64,000 nucleotides of DNA from Margaritifera margaritifera (GCA_029931535.1 JAQPZY010001675.1:7992001-8056000); one strand, 5' to 3'. Positions 11,525-23,146 are shown, counted from the stretch's first letter. The notes: a model not told the origin generated them from the letters alone. Made by a program: numbers and translations.

Positions 11525-12122
11525 ATGTAATAAACCTAGGGTATGTGCTATTTCTATTTACGTCTCCGTTTATAGCTTTTGTTATATTTTAGTGATTATT
11601 AGTTTGATTATGGGGAGTTGGTATTGGGAAGATATTTCTCAACCCGTGTAATTAGCCAATTTCTAGGAGCAGACGTCGTAATGTACAGCATTCACGAGAC
11701 TTTATAACAGCATGGATTAGTTTCATAAAATGGACCCTCTTTTCTTAACATAAGGAATTATCTGGATATTTTTTAGGTATACGTGTTAAGTAATTTGAGA
11801 TAGGAATAATTCTTTGTATTAGGTGTTTGGGTCGTGTTTTTTATTGCATGGCGTGAAGTACTAATATGCGGCTACGAAAGGCTTACTTGTAAATTATGAA
11901 AACAGTAAACAAGAAAAACCGTGCAAGTGTGAAATTAGAGTTTTGTGATGTGTGGTCATTAGATGGTTACAGGAAAATTATTTGTAGTGTTTGCGCGTTT
12001 AAGAACCTTTCAGTTGACAACGACTGCTGTCTTGAGGTCCTTGGAAATAGGGGAAAACGTGGACTTCAAAGCCACGCTGACGCAGATGTTTGATTCGCTC
12101 GGTATGAGACCCCTAGCGTGTA
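11525..12122 (+). mobile_element. ~600-bp dispersed element, copy 1
   Basis: It matches the reverse complement of 25405-25990 over its whole length. Shared segments include CCTAGGGTATGTGCTATTT or a variant, ACGTCTCCGTTTATAGCTTT, AATTTGAGATAGGAATAATT, GTGCAAGTGTGAAATTAGAG and TTTGATTCGCTCGGTA. The short open frames inside it look incidental. Size and lack of coding suggest a solo LTR or a non-autonomous transposon, but its ends were not resolved. Confidence 0.75.
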
Positions 12123-12439
12123 ACATACGTTTTAGCCTGCCATCTTCTCAGCCATCTTGAATTAAATAAGATACGCTATGAGCCAGCCTACCCAACAATT
12201 TTGAAGCGATCTAGTGAACTATCTTTGGGCACTTCTAATATAGGTGTAAGGACCACTAAGCCTAAAAGACTAATTAAACCTTAACCTCATCCTTCGTGGT
12301 TCTTTGCTTAAGAGCTTTTCACTAGTATATCTGACAGCCCTTTACGACTTGACTTCTAATGGTCCAGAGATAGCCGAAGTGTTAAATGAATTTCACTCAG
12401 TTTTCGTTAGCGACAGTGATGATTAGATACAAGGTTTTC

Positions 12440-13970
12440 CTGACATACAATGTGGTTTTGATATATGATGCAAAATGGTCCACTGAAACATTGGAACGAA
12501 AACTGAAGCTCTTAAAAAAAAATAGTTTTCCAGGACCTGACAATATTCACCTAAAAATACTGCTGGAACGCGCTGAAACACTTGCTGAACATTTGTTGAC
12601 CATTTTTCATTAATCATTAAGAGATTGTAAACTCCGAAGCGCTTGGAAGATTACACAAGTTTCACCAATTTTCAAGAAAAGGAAGAAAACAGAAACTAAA
12701 AATTACCGACCTGTGCCTTTAAATTATGTTATTGTGTTATTTGCATAGTCTTGGAATCTGATCAAAGACACACTAGTAAACTATTTTGAGGACTTCAGTT
12801 TATTCTCTACACATCAACGTGGTTTTACAAGAGGAAGAAGCTGCCTGACTAATCTACTGGAGACATTTGAGAAGTGGATAGAGGCCTTGGATGGAGGTTT
12901 TGGAGCATTGATACAGTATCCCTCTGACAGCTTCTACATAAATTACCTGCGTATAGTATCCGCGGGAGGATCAAGTATTGGATACGAGACTTCTTAGTGG
13001 AAAAAAATGTATCAGTCCGAGGTTCTTATTCTAAATGGTACGAGGTATCCCGGAAACCATTCAGTGTAACCTGAAGATGTTTGCTGATGATTCCAATATT
13101 TTGCCAAAATTCAAGGTCGATTCTGACTTCAGGACTCTCCAATATGATCACAGCAGACTATGTGCTTGGTTATCAAAGTCGCTTCTAAAATGTCATGTTG
13201 GATAATGCAAACTTTCATTTCCTTGATAAGGAATCCTTCTCTAACTCTCAAAGACCTATCGGCGACCTCATCCTAAATACTGCTACAAAGCATGACCCCC
13301 TACCTGGTTAAAGAGATACAACGACTGAGACAAAGTATGGCCCCTTATCTGGTTCAAGATATACAACTTGAATACTGCAACATAGTATGGTCCCCTACTC
13401 GTTCAAGATATACAACTTGAATACTTCTACAAAGCATGGCCCCCTACATAGTTAAAGATATACAACTTGAATACTGCGACAAAGCATGGCCCTCAACCTG
13501 GTTAAACATATACAACTTGAATACTGTGACAAAGCATGGCCCCCTACCTGGTTAAAGATATACAACTTGAAAATTGCGACAAAGCATGGCCCCCTACTCG
13601 TTAAAGATATACAACTTGAATACTTCTACAAAGCATGGTCCCCTACTCGTTAAAGATATACAACTTGAATACTGCGACAAAGCATGGCCCCCAACCTGTT
13701 AAAGATATACAACTTGGATACTGATACAAAGCATGGCCCCCTACGTGGTTAAAGATATACAACTTCTTAAAATGTGCTGAGGAGAGCCGCAAAATATAGT
13801 CCAAGGATTAAGGAACACACCACATTGGAAAAGGATTGGCAATCTGGGTCAGAAGTCTGGAACAGAGAAAATTACGCGCTGACCGCATCAAAACATACAA
13901 ACTACTTGCAAGAAAGGAACACACTGATTATCACCAGTTCTTCAAACTTCCAAACACATTCTCACTGAGA
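12440..13970 (+). mobile_element. LINE relic, CR1/jockey-like reverse transcriptase
   Basis: Conceptual translation in shifting frames gives conserved reverse-transcriptase blocks in the right order. They are SFPGPDNIHLKIL near 12525, ITQVSPIFKKRKK and NYRPVPLN near 12650-12720, THQRGFTRGRSCLTNLLE near 12810, and LKMFADDSNIL near 13075, which holds the catalytic ADD. After the satellite insertion, VLRRAAKYSPRIKEH near 13775 matches the segment usually reading VQRRATK. Stops and frameshifts occur throughout, so it is dead. The 5' end (endonuclease) is absent, and the stretch normally between the ADD block and the LEY-W-P block is missing, its place taken by a tandem array. Confidence 0.85.
13276..13765 (+). 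repeat. ~50-bp satellite derived from the LINE coding sequence, 10 units
   Basis: Ten head-to-tail units of 49-50 bases (two early ones slightly shorter) share the consensus AATACTGCGACAAAGCATGG followed by CCCCCTACCTGGTTAAAGAT and ATACAACTTG. In frame, the third unit reads LEYCNIVWSP, and the following bases encode a VQDIQL-like string. This is the conserved C-terminal LINE block (LEY..VWSPYL.KDI..LE) that normally occurs once before VQRRATK. The ancestral block should be about 51 bases, so the 50-base unit is one base short and shifts frame at every repeat. The array therefore cannot encode a repeated protein. Confidence 0.85.
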
Positions 13971-14129
13971 AATCATTACTTGAAGGCATTTTTAAAAAAT
14001 CTCGCATGAAACCGAGGAAGCAGCTCTTCAAAGATCTACTAATACTTCGAATGTCATCGAGTAGATCCAGTTTATATTGAGTCTCACCTCAACTATCAGG
14101 GTATTTGTAAACTAGACTATAAGCAGAAA

Positions 14130-14700
14130 GAATCAATGAACCACCCCATAACCTTAAATGAAGTAACTGCAGCTCTTAAAAATATGCCAAATAATAAATG
14201 TCCATGATCTTATGGATTAGTATTAGAGTGTTTCAAGTTCTTTTGGAAAGATATCAACCTTATAATGTTAAAGGAGTCGATTATTCATAGAACGCTGGTG
14301 AACTATCATCCACTCAAAAAGAAAGTGTTATAACTTGTCTTTCAGAAGACAATAAACTTAAACATTATTTGAAAAACTAAAGATTTCATCAGCATGCATT
14401 ACAAATAGACTAAATAAACTCTTCCCACAATAGTTATTAACGATCAAACTGGTTTTTTTAAGGGAAGATTAATAGGAGAAAATATCCGTACTTTATATGA
14501 TTATATGTTTTAAACAAAGACAATAACACATGGAATTCTTCTGTTAATTGATTTTGAAAAAGCTTCTGACACAGTTGCATGACCTTTCATTGATAACGTT
14601 TTGAGAATTTGGAGACGAGTTTACGAAATGTATACAAATGTTTTTTTAATAATATAAACTCGTGTGTAAAAATGGGCAAAGATATTTTTAACTAGACTGG
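14130..14700 (+). mobile_element. LINE relic, L1/Tx1-like reverse transcriptase
   Basis: Recognisable blocks include LNEVTAALKNMPNNKCP near 14155, LECFKFFWKDI near 14230, TGFFKGRLIGENIRTLYDY near 14450 and GILLLIDFEKASDTVA near 14530. These correspond to the conserved reverse-transcriptase blocks that start the palm domain and carry its first catalytic aspartate (FEKAFDSV in live elements). There are multiple stops and frameshifts, and no ADD block was found. This is a second, unrelated LINE type only about 150 bases downstream of the CR1-like relic. Confidence 0.75.
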
Positions 14701-14859
14701 ATTTAATATGAATTTACATACCAAACTTAAATTAAATGATGAGATTAAAATATGATACTAAAATTAGGGAAGTTTCAAAATGTGTCCAAATGGTTCAAGC
14801 TTGAAATGTTAACACAGTTTGTTTGTTTTAAAAACCAAAATCAATGAAGCATTAAACAT

Positions 14860-15835
14860 GGATGAAAGTGTGACCTACTTTTGAGATAAGTGTAGTACTC
14901 ATCAAGATGTTTACCCTCATAAAGTTTGATGATTCCTGGTAAAACAGTATGTATACAAGAGGTAAAAAGTCCAGCTGGTTTGAGCTAAATGCAAGAACTT
15001 TACACGAGCCAGTAAAATCCAGATTACAGTGACCTGCTCTTATTGTAAGGATGTGATACTAATAGAGATGCATACAGTCATCTAATTTGATGATTCTGGC
15101 ATGAGCAGTGCTTAAGATTGATCCGTAGTCCTGGAAGCATACAATATGGGTCACAATGATCTACGTTTGAAATGAGGGTGCAGTAAGATGCACCCCCTTA
15201 AAAAGTTTAATGAATCCAGGTATAACAGTATATTTACAAGGGTCAAATACCTTGGTCATGAGCGAAATGTGAAATGTAGGTCACAGTGACCATTTTGGGT
15301 TGTGAGGGTGTGGTGCTAATAGAGATGTATATAATCATCTAGTTTCATGATTCTAGCAAGAACAGTGCATGAGAAATCAACTTACAACACTAAATTTAAC
15401 AAAAGTAAGTGTTGCATGAAATATGGGTCATACTGATCCACTTTTCTGACGAGAATTTAGTAGTCGTCAAGATGCATTATATTATCAAGCTTCATCATCT
15501 AGGTGTATCAGTATATATAGTGTGCAAAAAACTATTTCATCATGAGCTCAATGCAAAAAGTTAACATAAGCCAGTCAAATGTGAACTTTAGGTCACAGTT
15601 ACCTTCTTTTGCTGCAAGGTGTGGTGATAATAGATTTACATACAATCATCTGGTTTGATGATTTTAGCATTAATATAATTTGAGAAATAAACTTAAAACA
15701 CAAAATTTAACCAAAGTCAGCAAAGCGAGAGTCACAGTGACTTAATTTTGAGATAAGTGTGGTATTGGTCAAGATGCTTCCCGTCATCAAGTTTCATGAT
15801 TCCAGGTATAACAGTTTTGCCAAAAAAACTGACCC
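14860..15835. repeat. ~290-bp tandem repeat, about 3.4 units
   Basis: A block of the form GTGACCTACTTTTGAGATAA, then CATCAAGATG, then AAGTTTNATGATTCCAGGTA recurs near 14868, 15158, 15433 and 15738, with the related half GTCACAGTGACC between. Units are diverged by many substitutions. There is no coding capacity. The type is frequent in mollusc genomes as far as I know; its origin is unclear. Confidence 0.7.
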
Positions 15836-15839
15836 AAAC

Positions 15840-17125
15840 GCAGAAGCTTGGCCAAGAATGTACAACTAATGTACAAAGTTAGCACCATAAGCCCCCTCCA
15901 CAGGTGGTAGGTGCTATGAACCCTACTCCAAACGTTTGCCTAGGACCTAGGAAGAAAGAATGATCGAGATGCAGTAATGCTGTACATATGTATATGCTTT
16001 CACAAGTGCGGACCCCGACAGTGGGGGTAGTAAAATAGCTCTCCTCTACTTCATAGATCACTACATCATCATCAGCCAAATGGTGGAAGAATTATCAAGC
16101 TCGTAATTATTCAAGAAAAGTATGAATTAAATCAGCATGGACATGAATATGAAAGATTGCAACCAAAGGAAAAAAGAGGATATAAACTGGTTAAGAATAT
16201 GAAACATGATGACCCGAGTCCTGTATATTGAGTTCATGATCAAAGTACTGCTCTAAACCATGTGACCTTAACCCCCAAGGTGGGATGTTTGACGAGTATG
16301 TCACATAATGAATTGTCTTAGCTTCATAACATAATGATTCATCCAGAGTATGAATAAAATCCTTCAAGGGGTTTAGGAAATATAAGCAAAATAATAAACT
16401 TGAACTAAAACCGTAAAAAAAAAAAATTTTAAAAAAAAATAATAATAAAGAAATATAAACTGTTGACGTCTCCACCGCCGCCAGAGAAGTGACAGCTATA
16501 TCTCGCTTTCCCACTATCGTGGGCTGAACAAAAAGGACAACAAAAACCTGGGCACATACAACAAATTTAATATATTTATATGTTCCCCAATTAAAAATCA
16601 TTGTGTCAGTAATAACACTTCCTGAGTGGATTGGGTACAACCGCTCTCTATTTAATTGTAAAAGAGTTTAATTGTATTTGCTTTTGTGTAAATCGGGGAG
16701 TAAAACTTTGAGTTTCTGACTCACACAGCCAATAACACTCTAAGGGATTATTTCTTTTCAGATAGTATACATAGGCTGAATGTGAACGAAAATAATTGAA
16801 CCTTAAATGTAGCGAATAGAAGATATATATATATATATACTTTTAAGGGCATACTGAGAGCATGCAATAGTCAGGAGATCTTCAATAAGGATTTCAAATT
16901 TTAGGATTACCCTCATAAATCGAACCTTCATGACATAAAGTTTCCCATTCATGATAAATCTCTCACTTTTGATCTACCATATTTATTTAACACATCAGAA
17001 ACATCGAGATTTGTCCTTGCTTTACGGAATATCTCATCTCGAAATAAAACATATAAAGAAATTTGGAAACTTTATCATTTGGAAATCAGTAAAAATATTA
17101 TAAAAATTTTCATGGTGTAAAATAA
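15840..17125. other. no gene recognised
   Basis: AT-rich sequence with A- and T-runs near 16420-16450. The 149-codon minus-strand frame at 16191-16640 is rich in F/L/S and has no family resemblance. It is probably chance or repeat. Confidence 0.4.
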
Positions 17126-17129
17126 TCTA

Positions 17130-17450
17130 CTCGTACATGTTGGAATGCACTCAATCAATGGGATCTAATTTAATATCTAAATGGAATGCATTCAGTCACT
17201 CGGATATAATTAAATATATAAAGGAAACACAAGTTCAATATCAGGATGTACCCGCATTGAGATTTTTAGTGAATGCATTCAGTCAATAGGATCTAATTGA
17301 ATATCTAAGGGAAACACAAGTTTAATATGCGGATATACCCGCATTGAGATACTTAGTGAATGCATTCATTCAATCGGATCTAATTTAATATCTGAAGGAA
17401 ATACAAGTTAAATATCAGGATGTACCTGCACTGAGATACTTAGCGAAAGA
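17130..17450. repeat. ~85-bp tandem repeat, 3-4 units, beside an exon
   Basis: GAATGCATTCAGTCAATAGG or a variant recurs near 17187, 17271 and 17358, each followed by GATCTAATTNAATATCTAA and AGGAAACACAAGTT. The array ends about 50 bases from the donor site of the 17502-17791 exon, so it lies in the downstream intron. Confidence 0.8.
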
Positions 17451-17501
17451 AGGTGTAGAAAACTCGATAAATAGAGAAAATGTAAAAAATTCGGGACTCA
17501 C

Positions 17502-17791
17502 TTTTTTCACATCAACACCCAAGCCATCCAGTAGTTCTCTGGCAGTGCTATAATACTTGAACTCATCGTCATCAGCAGCGGAGCCGGGCACCCTGATGTA
17601 CTTCGGCTTTTCACAAAGCCAGAGGATGTTGGAGATGGTAACCATGCCTTGGTTCTCCTTCAACATGTGCAGCATCTTCTTGGCCGTGGCCGAAAGTTTA
17701 GACTTCTGCTGCTCAGGTTGAGACACTGGAGGAGCTTCCACCGGTGTGACAACTTGTGGTTCCTCCAGATTAATGAGCGGGGGATCATCTG
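17502..17791 (-). CDS. SR-rich protein gene, downstream exon (97 residues)
   Basis: This 290-base exon follows the large exon in the same gene. The acceptor TTTCAG ends at 17792. The first two bases (CA) complete a split codon with the final G of the upstream exon, giving alanine, then DDPPLINLEEPQVV. Translation is open to the donor GTGAGT at 17501, leaving phase 0. The N-terminal third is proline- and glutamate-rich. The rest looks folded and helical: KLSATAKKMLHMLKENQG, NILWLCEKPKYI and STARELLDGLGVDVKK. I do not recognise this domain. The NAG-NAG acceptor (CAGCAG) could add or drop one alanine. No following exon was found to the left, where repeats fill the next 13 kb. Confidence 0.85.
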
Positions 17792-19418
17792 CTGAAATGC
17801 ATTAAATAGCCGATGAAAGAAGATAGTTTTATTACTGCTAAAGTTCTTATTTGAAAGAATTTCAAAGACTGAATAGCAAACATGAACGAGAAAATCTCTT
17901 CTAAGATAAACATTTGTGAGACGTTAACATTTCTCTGTTTTATTATTTTAAAAAAGATGTCACCTCTCTGCATAGGCCAAATATCCAAGATATCTGTAGA
18001 CATACCATCCTTATAGAAATAACATTTAATGTTACGAAGCTTAATTATAGGACGTTTCTATCTTAAGTCTTTGATTTAGCATTTTACACACATGTTTAAT
18101 CCATTTATTCATACTGCAGTCGATATTCCGTATTGGCCTCCTTAATCGATTGAGTTTCCAGTGCATCATGGCATTAACATTTATTCTACTAATCTACTGT
18201 AACTTAAAGAACCAGTATTATAAGATGGTGTGTCATTAATAGATCAGTGCGTGTTTGTTTTGAGGCATGTGGAAAAATCGTTTGCTGTGGCGTAAAAAAG
18301 GGAAAAACATCGGCCTTGCAACTTGGACGCATGTTAATGCGTTATATGAAATCTGGTTCCGAAGTTTAAACAACCATTCTCATGCTTAAACTCAGACTCG
18401 GCAAATAAATTTATTCGTTAAGGTTTGTCTATTACCATTTCAATAATGTGAGCGCACTTTAAGTAGCGTATCTAATTTGGAAGTTTTGCGTTTGAATTTA
18501 TTGGTAAACAAAAGGTTCTACAATATAGCTCCTGGCCAGTATTCATAAAAGTTTGGGGCTAAAGAAAGTCTTCGATCAAGATATTCAGTTTTTAACAAGA
18601 GTGCCATGAACGGCACGTTACATACCCACCATGTGTTTAAGAGTCTTCAGTTTAGGCACTAGTAGGATATGGCAATAGTAGGGTATGGTTGAGGTTATTG
18701 ACCAACGGGTCTCACTGACCTCAACCATTGATCAAGGTATGCGGTCTTAACTAAACCTAATGTGCAGAAAGCATTATTTTACTTATCAGATTTACCGTGA
18801 CAGTGACATCTGAAACCCCATAATCTATATGTTCCTTTATTACCCTCAGTGCAAGTTATCCACAAAGTTTGGTCAAGGAACTTATTTTAGAATAAAAAAT
18901 TATTCTTCTGCAAATCCTATTTTTCTTCGAGCCACAGTGACCTTGACTTTCGACCTTTTAAGCCCAAAATCAACAGAGTTCTTCCTTACCCCAAGTGCAA
19001 GCTATCTAAAAAGTTCGGTAGTTGCAGATGGTGGACTACTCAAGTTATTATGCAGAGACGAAATTGGTAACATACAGACGGACGGACGCCCTACGGACGG
19101 ACATCACAACATAATATGCTCTGCCTTATAGCAGGCGTATAAAATGTATACGTTAAATCCAGCGTAACCCTTACAAATTTGTACGAATATTTCAAGATGG
19201 AACTGAAGATAGAATAGAAATTTAAATGCTTTAAAAGCTATTGATATATTCATATCCAAACTCTTTAGCATACGCTCACAATCAAACTGCAAATTTCTAT
19301 GAACTCGAACTTCATGCTCGTTTTGTGTATGAGTAGGTGGGATGAGAAACTTCCCACCGACTCATACAAAACAAATAACATGAAGTTCTGTGCATATAAC
19401 AATATTTTGTAAGTTTAC
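17792..19418 (-). other. intron of the SR-rich gene
   Basis: GT-AG intron of 1627 bases between the two coding exons, phase 1. It contains a dispersed repeat at 18830-19145; the remainder is unremarkable AT-rich sequence. Confidence 0.85.
18830..19145 (+). repeat. dispersed repeat with GACGGACG tail
   Basis: It contains CCCTCAGTGCAAGTTATCC and a diverged second copy (CCCCAAGTGCAAGCTATC), ACAGTGACCTTGACTTTCGA, then CAGACGGACGGACGCCCTAC and a GGCGTATAAAA end. This order is characteristic of a repeat class common in bivalve genomes (from general knowledge, not a database match). It lies inside the intron between the two SR-rich exons. It has no coding capacity. Confidence 0.65.
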
Positions 19419-22400
19419 CCGTGATGGGTGACGGTTGAAGTGGGTACGGCTTACTGGGAACAGGGGCATCAAGGAGGTGTGCAGGTGTAATCTTGTTCAG
19501 TATATCATCGATATCTCTCGTCTGGTCGATGTACGTTTGCTGTTTATGTGCAGGGACACCTGTCGCCTTTCCGCGCTCGACAAAGTCCTCCTCGTTGGGA
19601 CTGAAGTCTAGCAGATTATCAATGTCCACTGTCTGCCCGATGAAGCCACTCCTGGTTCTGGAAACAGGTTGTTGCTTCCTTGCTGATTCTCCTTGCTGGT
19701 CGGGAACGATATCTGGGAGGGATCCTGCGCTCTCGTTGGACGCCATAGATTGCCGTGAGCCCGATTGTGGAAACTGATTGTGAGGTCCCTCAAACATCTC
19801 ATTCGAGGTAACTGAAGCCATGGAGTTCGCATTTCTAAGAGTACCGTCGTCAGTCATTGCAGAGTTAATGGATGCAATGGAACCTGCGCCACTCAGTTTG
19901 GCTAAACTCTCATTCGAAACAACCATGCTATGAGGCCGCCCGTACAGATCAGGTTGGATTTTATTGAATTGTTGAACATCCACTCTTTCGATTCGTTCGT
20001 CTAAAATGTCTTCACGAGAACTCTGTCTACTAGCTTTCTTCTGCTTGCTTCGAACTTGTCTGTTGGGCGAGGCATCTCTGTTGAACCCAAACTGTGAGCT
20101 GTCACTTGCATGAGGATCACCGTCAGGAAAACGTTGTCTCCTAGATCTTCTTTTGTCGTCAAGTACATCTTCCCTCGAGCTCTGTCTCCGAACATTCTTG
20201 TTTTCCTGTGCAGATAGTGCATCCGATGAACTACCCGATATCCTGTGTGAGTGTCCTTTAGAATCTCTTCTCGAATGTCTGTGCTTATCCCGAGTTTGCT
20301 CGGAATGTAATTGCTCTGACTCGTATTTAGCTCTATTTAACTCTGACTTTCTGAAGTCCTTATTAGGAATCATGGCGTCTTTTTCTGGTTCTTCCTCGCC
20401 AGTAAACACGCTATCACTCAGTTCCCGTGACCTCTGGGAGCGGTAACGTTTCCTTCTTCTCGTTGGAGATACATCCCTTGATCGGCCTGACGGGGACCCG
20501 TCTCTGTCAGACCTGTGAGAGTCATGATGCGGGTGCTGAGGACTAGTTGGAGACTTCTGGGCGTACATAGTGTCTTTGTAAACTCCTCTTTCTGGCCTAT
20601 CCCCCCTCTGTCGCGATGACCTTCCAGAGCCGGGATCATGCTCTTGCGCTGATAAATATTCACCAGAATCATTTCTGTGAAATCTCTTAGGTGCATCTAG
20701 ACCAGCTTGCTGCACTTTTTCTTCTTGAGGCAGAGTTTGTTTCCATTGATGCACCTTATCAATGCTGTCTCGTAAAGAAATAGTTTCTGGTGATAGATGG
20801 CTTCTGTCAGGAGTCCCGCAGGCATGTGGATCTTCTACAAGGTCTTTACTACCATGTCTTCTGATTCTTGATTTATCATCCAATATACTGTCCCTGGACG
20901 AAGAACGTCTATAATCGGCTCTTTTCTCTCTATCTGATTCGTAATTTGATCTCCGTTTGTCTTTATCGGAGTCATGATACGATCCCCGGTCTCTTCTCGA
21001 AGGTGGACGAGAATCCTTTTCTGATTCAATGTATGATCCTCTTTCCTTTCCAGAGGGAGGACGGCCATCTTCTGCTCCCGGAGTTTTGGGAGTACTCGTT
21101 CTTGGTTGCCGCCATCGTTGATCATCTGTTTTTTTATCGGCCACTTCTGAAAGATCGTTTTTGGTCTCATGGCGCTTTAATGCTGAAGACTGGGGTCCGG
21201 GATCTCCATACACAGCCTTTCGCCACGATCGTTCACTTGGTATTTCAATACTATCATCGTAACTGGGCTGAACCGACCTCTGTCTCGATAATCTTGATTC
21301 CATCTTCTGTGAGATCTGCTGCTCTTCTGGCGGAGGCTGGTTGAACTTGTCCCTATATTTGTTGTAGATTTCTCCCAATCCACTATCACCTGTGTCATCG
21401 TTTAACACTGCGAGGGCTGCGAGGGCGACTGCCTCTTTCCTGTCTAGTCCAGGTCCCGATCCTCCCCCACTACCTCCTTTGTTGCGGCGAGGAGGAGGAG
21501 GAGTTTGATCCAAATTGGTTTGTACCGCACAGTCCACCATATTTCGTCTTCTGGAGTCTTTGAGATATCTACTCTCTCTCTTTGTCTCTTTGACAGGTAG
21601 CTTCATTTTCTTAACTTGCGATATTTTTGATTCCCTATCTTTCCTTAGTCTGCGCTTCTCCGATTCAGGATCAGGCATTGGCGAAGTTCCCCTGCACACG
21701 TAGAAATTCCCCTGAACATTATCTTTTTCAGCCTCTGGGGCGCTTTCCTCGCTGTCAGAGTAGTCACGAGGCGGAGTGCTGACCGGCAGACTAACAGAGT
21801 TCCTATTACCTCCTGGGCCATAGACGTTCTGCTCCCATCGTCTTCTCAGGACAGGGGATTCATCATATAATTCAGAATTTCGCGAAGCCTGACGGTCCAA
21901 GCTAGGTGGTCGCTCTGACTTGCGATGGACTGCCGGGGAGGGAGCTGTCTCCGAACTGCTTCTGTACGTGGAATAAGGGGACGGGGAAGCACTGCTGCTG
22001 TACTCATATCCGCCATATCTGTTTGGAACCGGAGAGGTTTCCCTACTGTGCCCACCTTGGCGACTACCCGACCTTGAGGATCCTCGGTCCCAGGATCCGT
22101 ACAAAGAAGGTGTACTGCCCCCATAATCAGATAAGTAACCGGATTTGTTGCTGTACTCGCTTCCTCCACTTCTGTTCGAGTATTTATCCCGCGAGTTGTT
22201 ATCCACCTTGCGGCTACTGCCTAGGGGCGTGTACTTGTCGTAAGATCGTGGTTCTGCGAACTGTTTTACTCTGTCCATGACGGAACCACCACCTCCGAAA
22301 ACGAGTGGGTAACGAGAAGGTGATTCGTAACTCGATTGTTTGGTGTACGACTGTCGTGGGGTTAGATGGGAACTGCCACCATAGCCGGCATATCTACTGC

Positions 22401-22437
22401 CGGAGCCGTAGCCCCTCGAGACGCCCATGTCGTTTGA
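19419..22437 (-). CDS. Unrecognised large serine/arginine-rich, disordered protein (1003+ residues in one exon)
   Basis: One 3.0-kb exon is open from an acceptor (CTCTCTTTCGTTTCAG ending at 22438) to a donor (GTAAAC at 19418, phase 1). The first ATG is 9 bases in (22428), giving MGVSRGYGSG. The frame is also open through those 9 bases, so translation could begin in an earlier exon. Residues 1-165 are Gly/Ser/Tyr/Arg-rich. Around 255-300 lies a basic stretch. Residues 329-362 (EAVALAALAVLNDD onward) are probably helical. 450-670 are Arg/Ser/Asp-rich, with TRRRKRYRSQRS a possible nuclear signal. A motif SSR(D/E)x(I/V)LD(D/E) occurs three times, near 509, 750 and 803. 845-905 are Ser/Asn-rich, and two DID(D/N)(I/L)L motifs lie near 935 and 972. 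There is no transmembrane segment or catalytic domain. Many RxxS sites suggest a phosphorylated scaffold or an RNA- or cytoskeleton-associated protein, but the function is unknown. Confidence 0.9.
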
Positions 22438-22714
22438 CTGAAACGAAAGAGAGGCACTATCTAAAGTATTCGTCGCAGTAACTTCAATAATTAAAAGTAC
22501 TGATATAAATATTTTAAGTTTAGGACATTAATTAAAGACGTGGATATATTTCAAAAGGGAAACCTTGAGGGCAAATTTATTGGTATATTTTATCTAAAAG
22601 TACGTGTTTAAGTGAAAGAACTGTAAAGATTCGTTACCTGAAAAAAATTTCTTTCCTTTTTTATCGATCTTTCTTGTAATCATACAATGTCCAACGTCTG
22701 TAGCTGATGAGCAG

Positions 22715-23146
22715 ACATAGATATCGTACATGATTTATGTAGTCTGCATCTGTTTGACATTGTGTTAGACAGATATATCGTAAATGATTTATGTAGTCTG
22801 CATGTGTTTGACATTGTGTTAGACAGAGATATCGTACATGATTTATGTAGTCTGCATCTGTTTGACATTGTGTTAGACATATAAACCGTACATGATATAT
22901 GTAGTCTGCATCTGTTTGACATTGTGTTAGACAGAGATATCGTACATGATTTATGTAGTCTGCATCTGTTTGACATTGTGTTAGACAGAGATATCGTACA
23001 TGATTTATGTAGTCTGCCAGTGTTTGACACTGTGTTAGACAGAGATTTCGTACATGATTTATGTAGTCTGCATGTGTTTGACGTTGTGTTAGACAGAGAT
23101 ATCGTACATGATTTATGTAGTCTGCATGTGTTTGACATTGTGTTAG
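22715..23146. repeat. 54-bp minisatellite, 8 units
   Basis: Eight 54-base units share the consensus ACAGAGATATCGTACATGAT, TTATGTAGTCTGCATCTGTT and TGACATTGTGTTAG. Because 54 is divisible by three, long frames are open on both strands (for example 22661-23164 minus), repeating 18 residues. No start context or protein-like diversity supports a gene. It lies about 280 bases upstream of the acceptor of the large SR-rich exon, thus in its upstream intron or 5' region. Confidence 0.95.

Noticed and set aside
16191..16640. 149-codon minus-strand frame as a missing SR-gene exon
   Set aside because: F/L-rich low-complexity stretch, no domain, no convincing acceptor or donor in phase with the 17502 exon.
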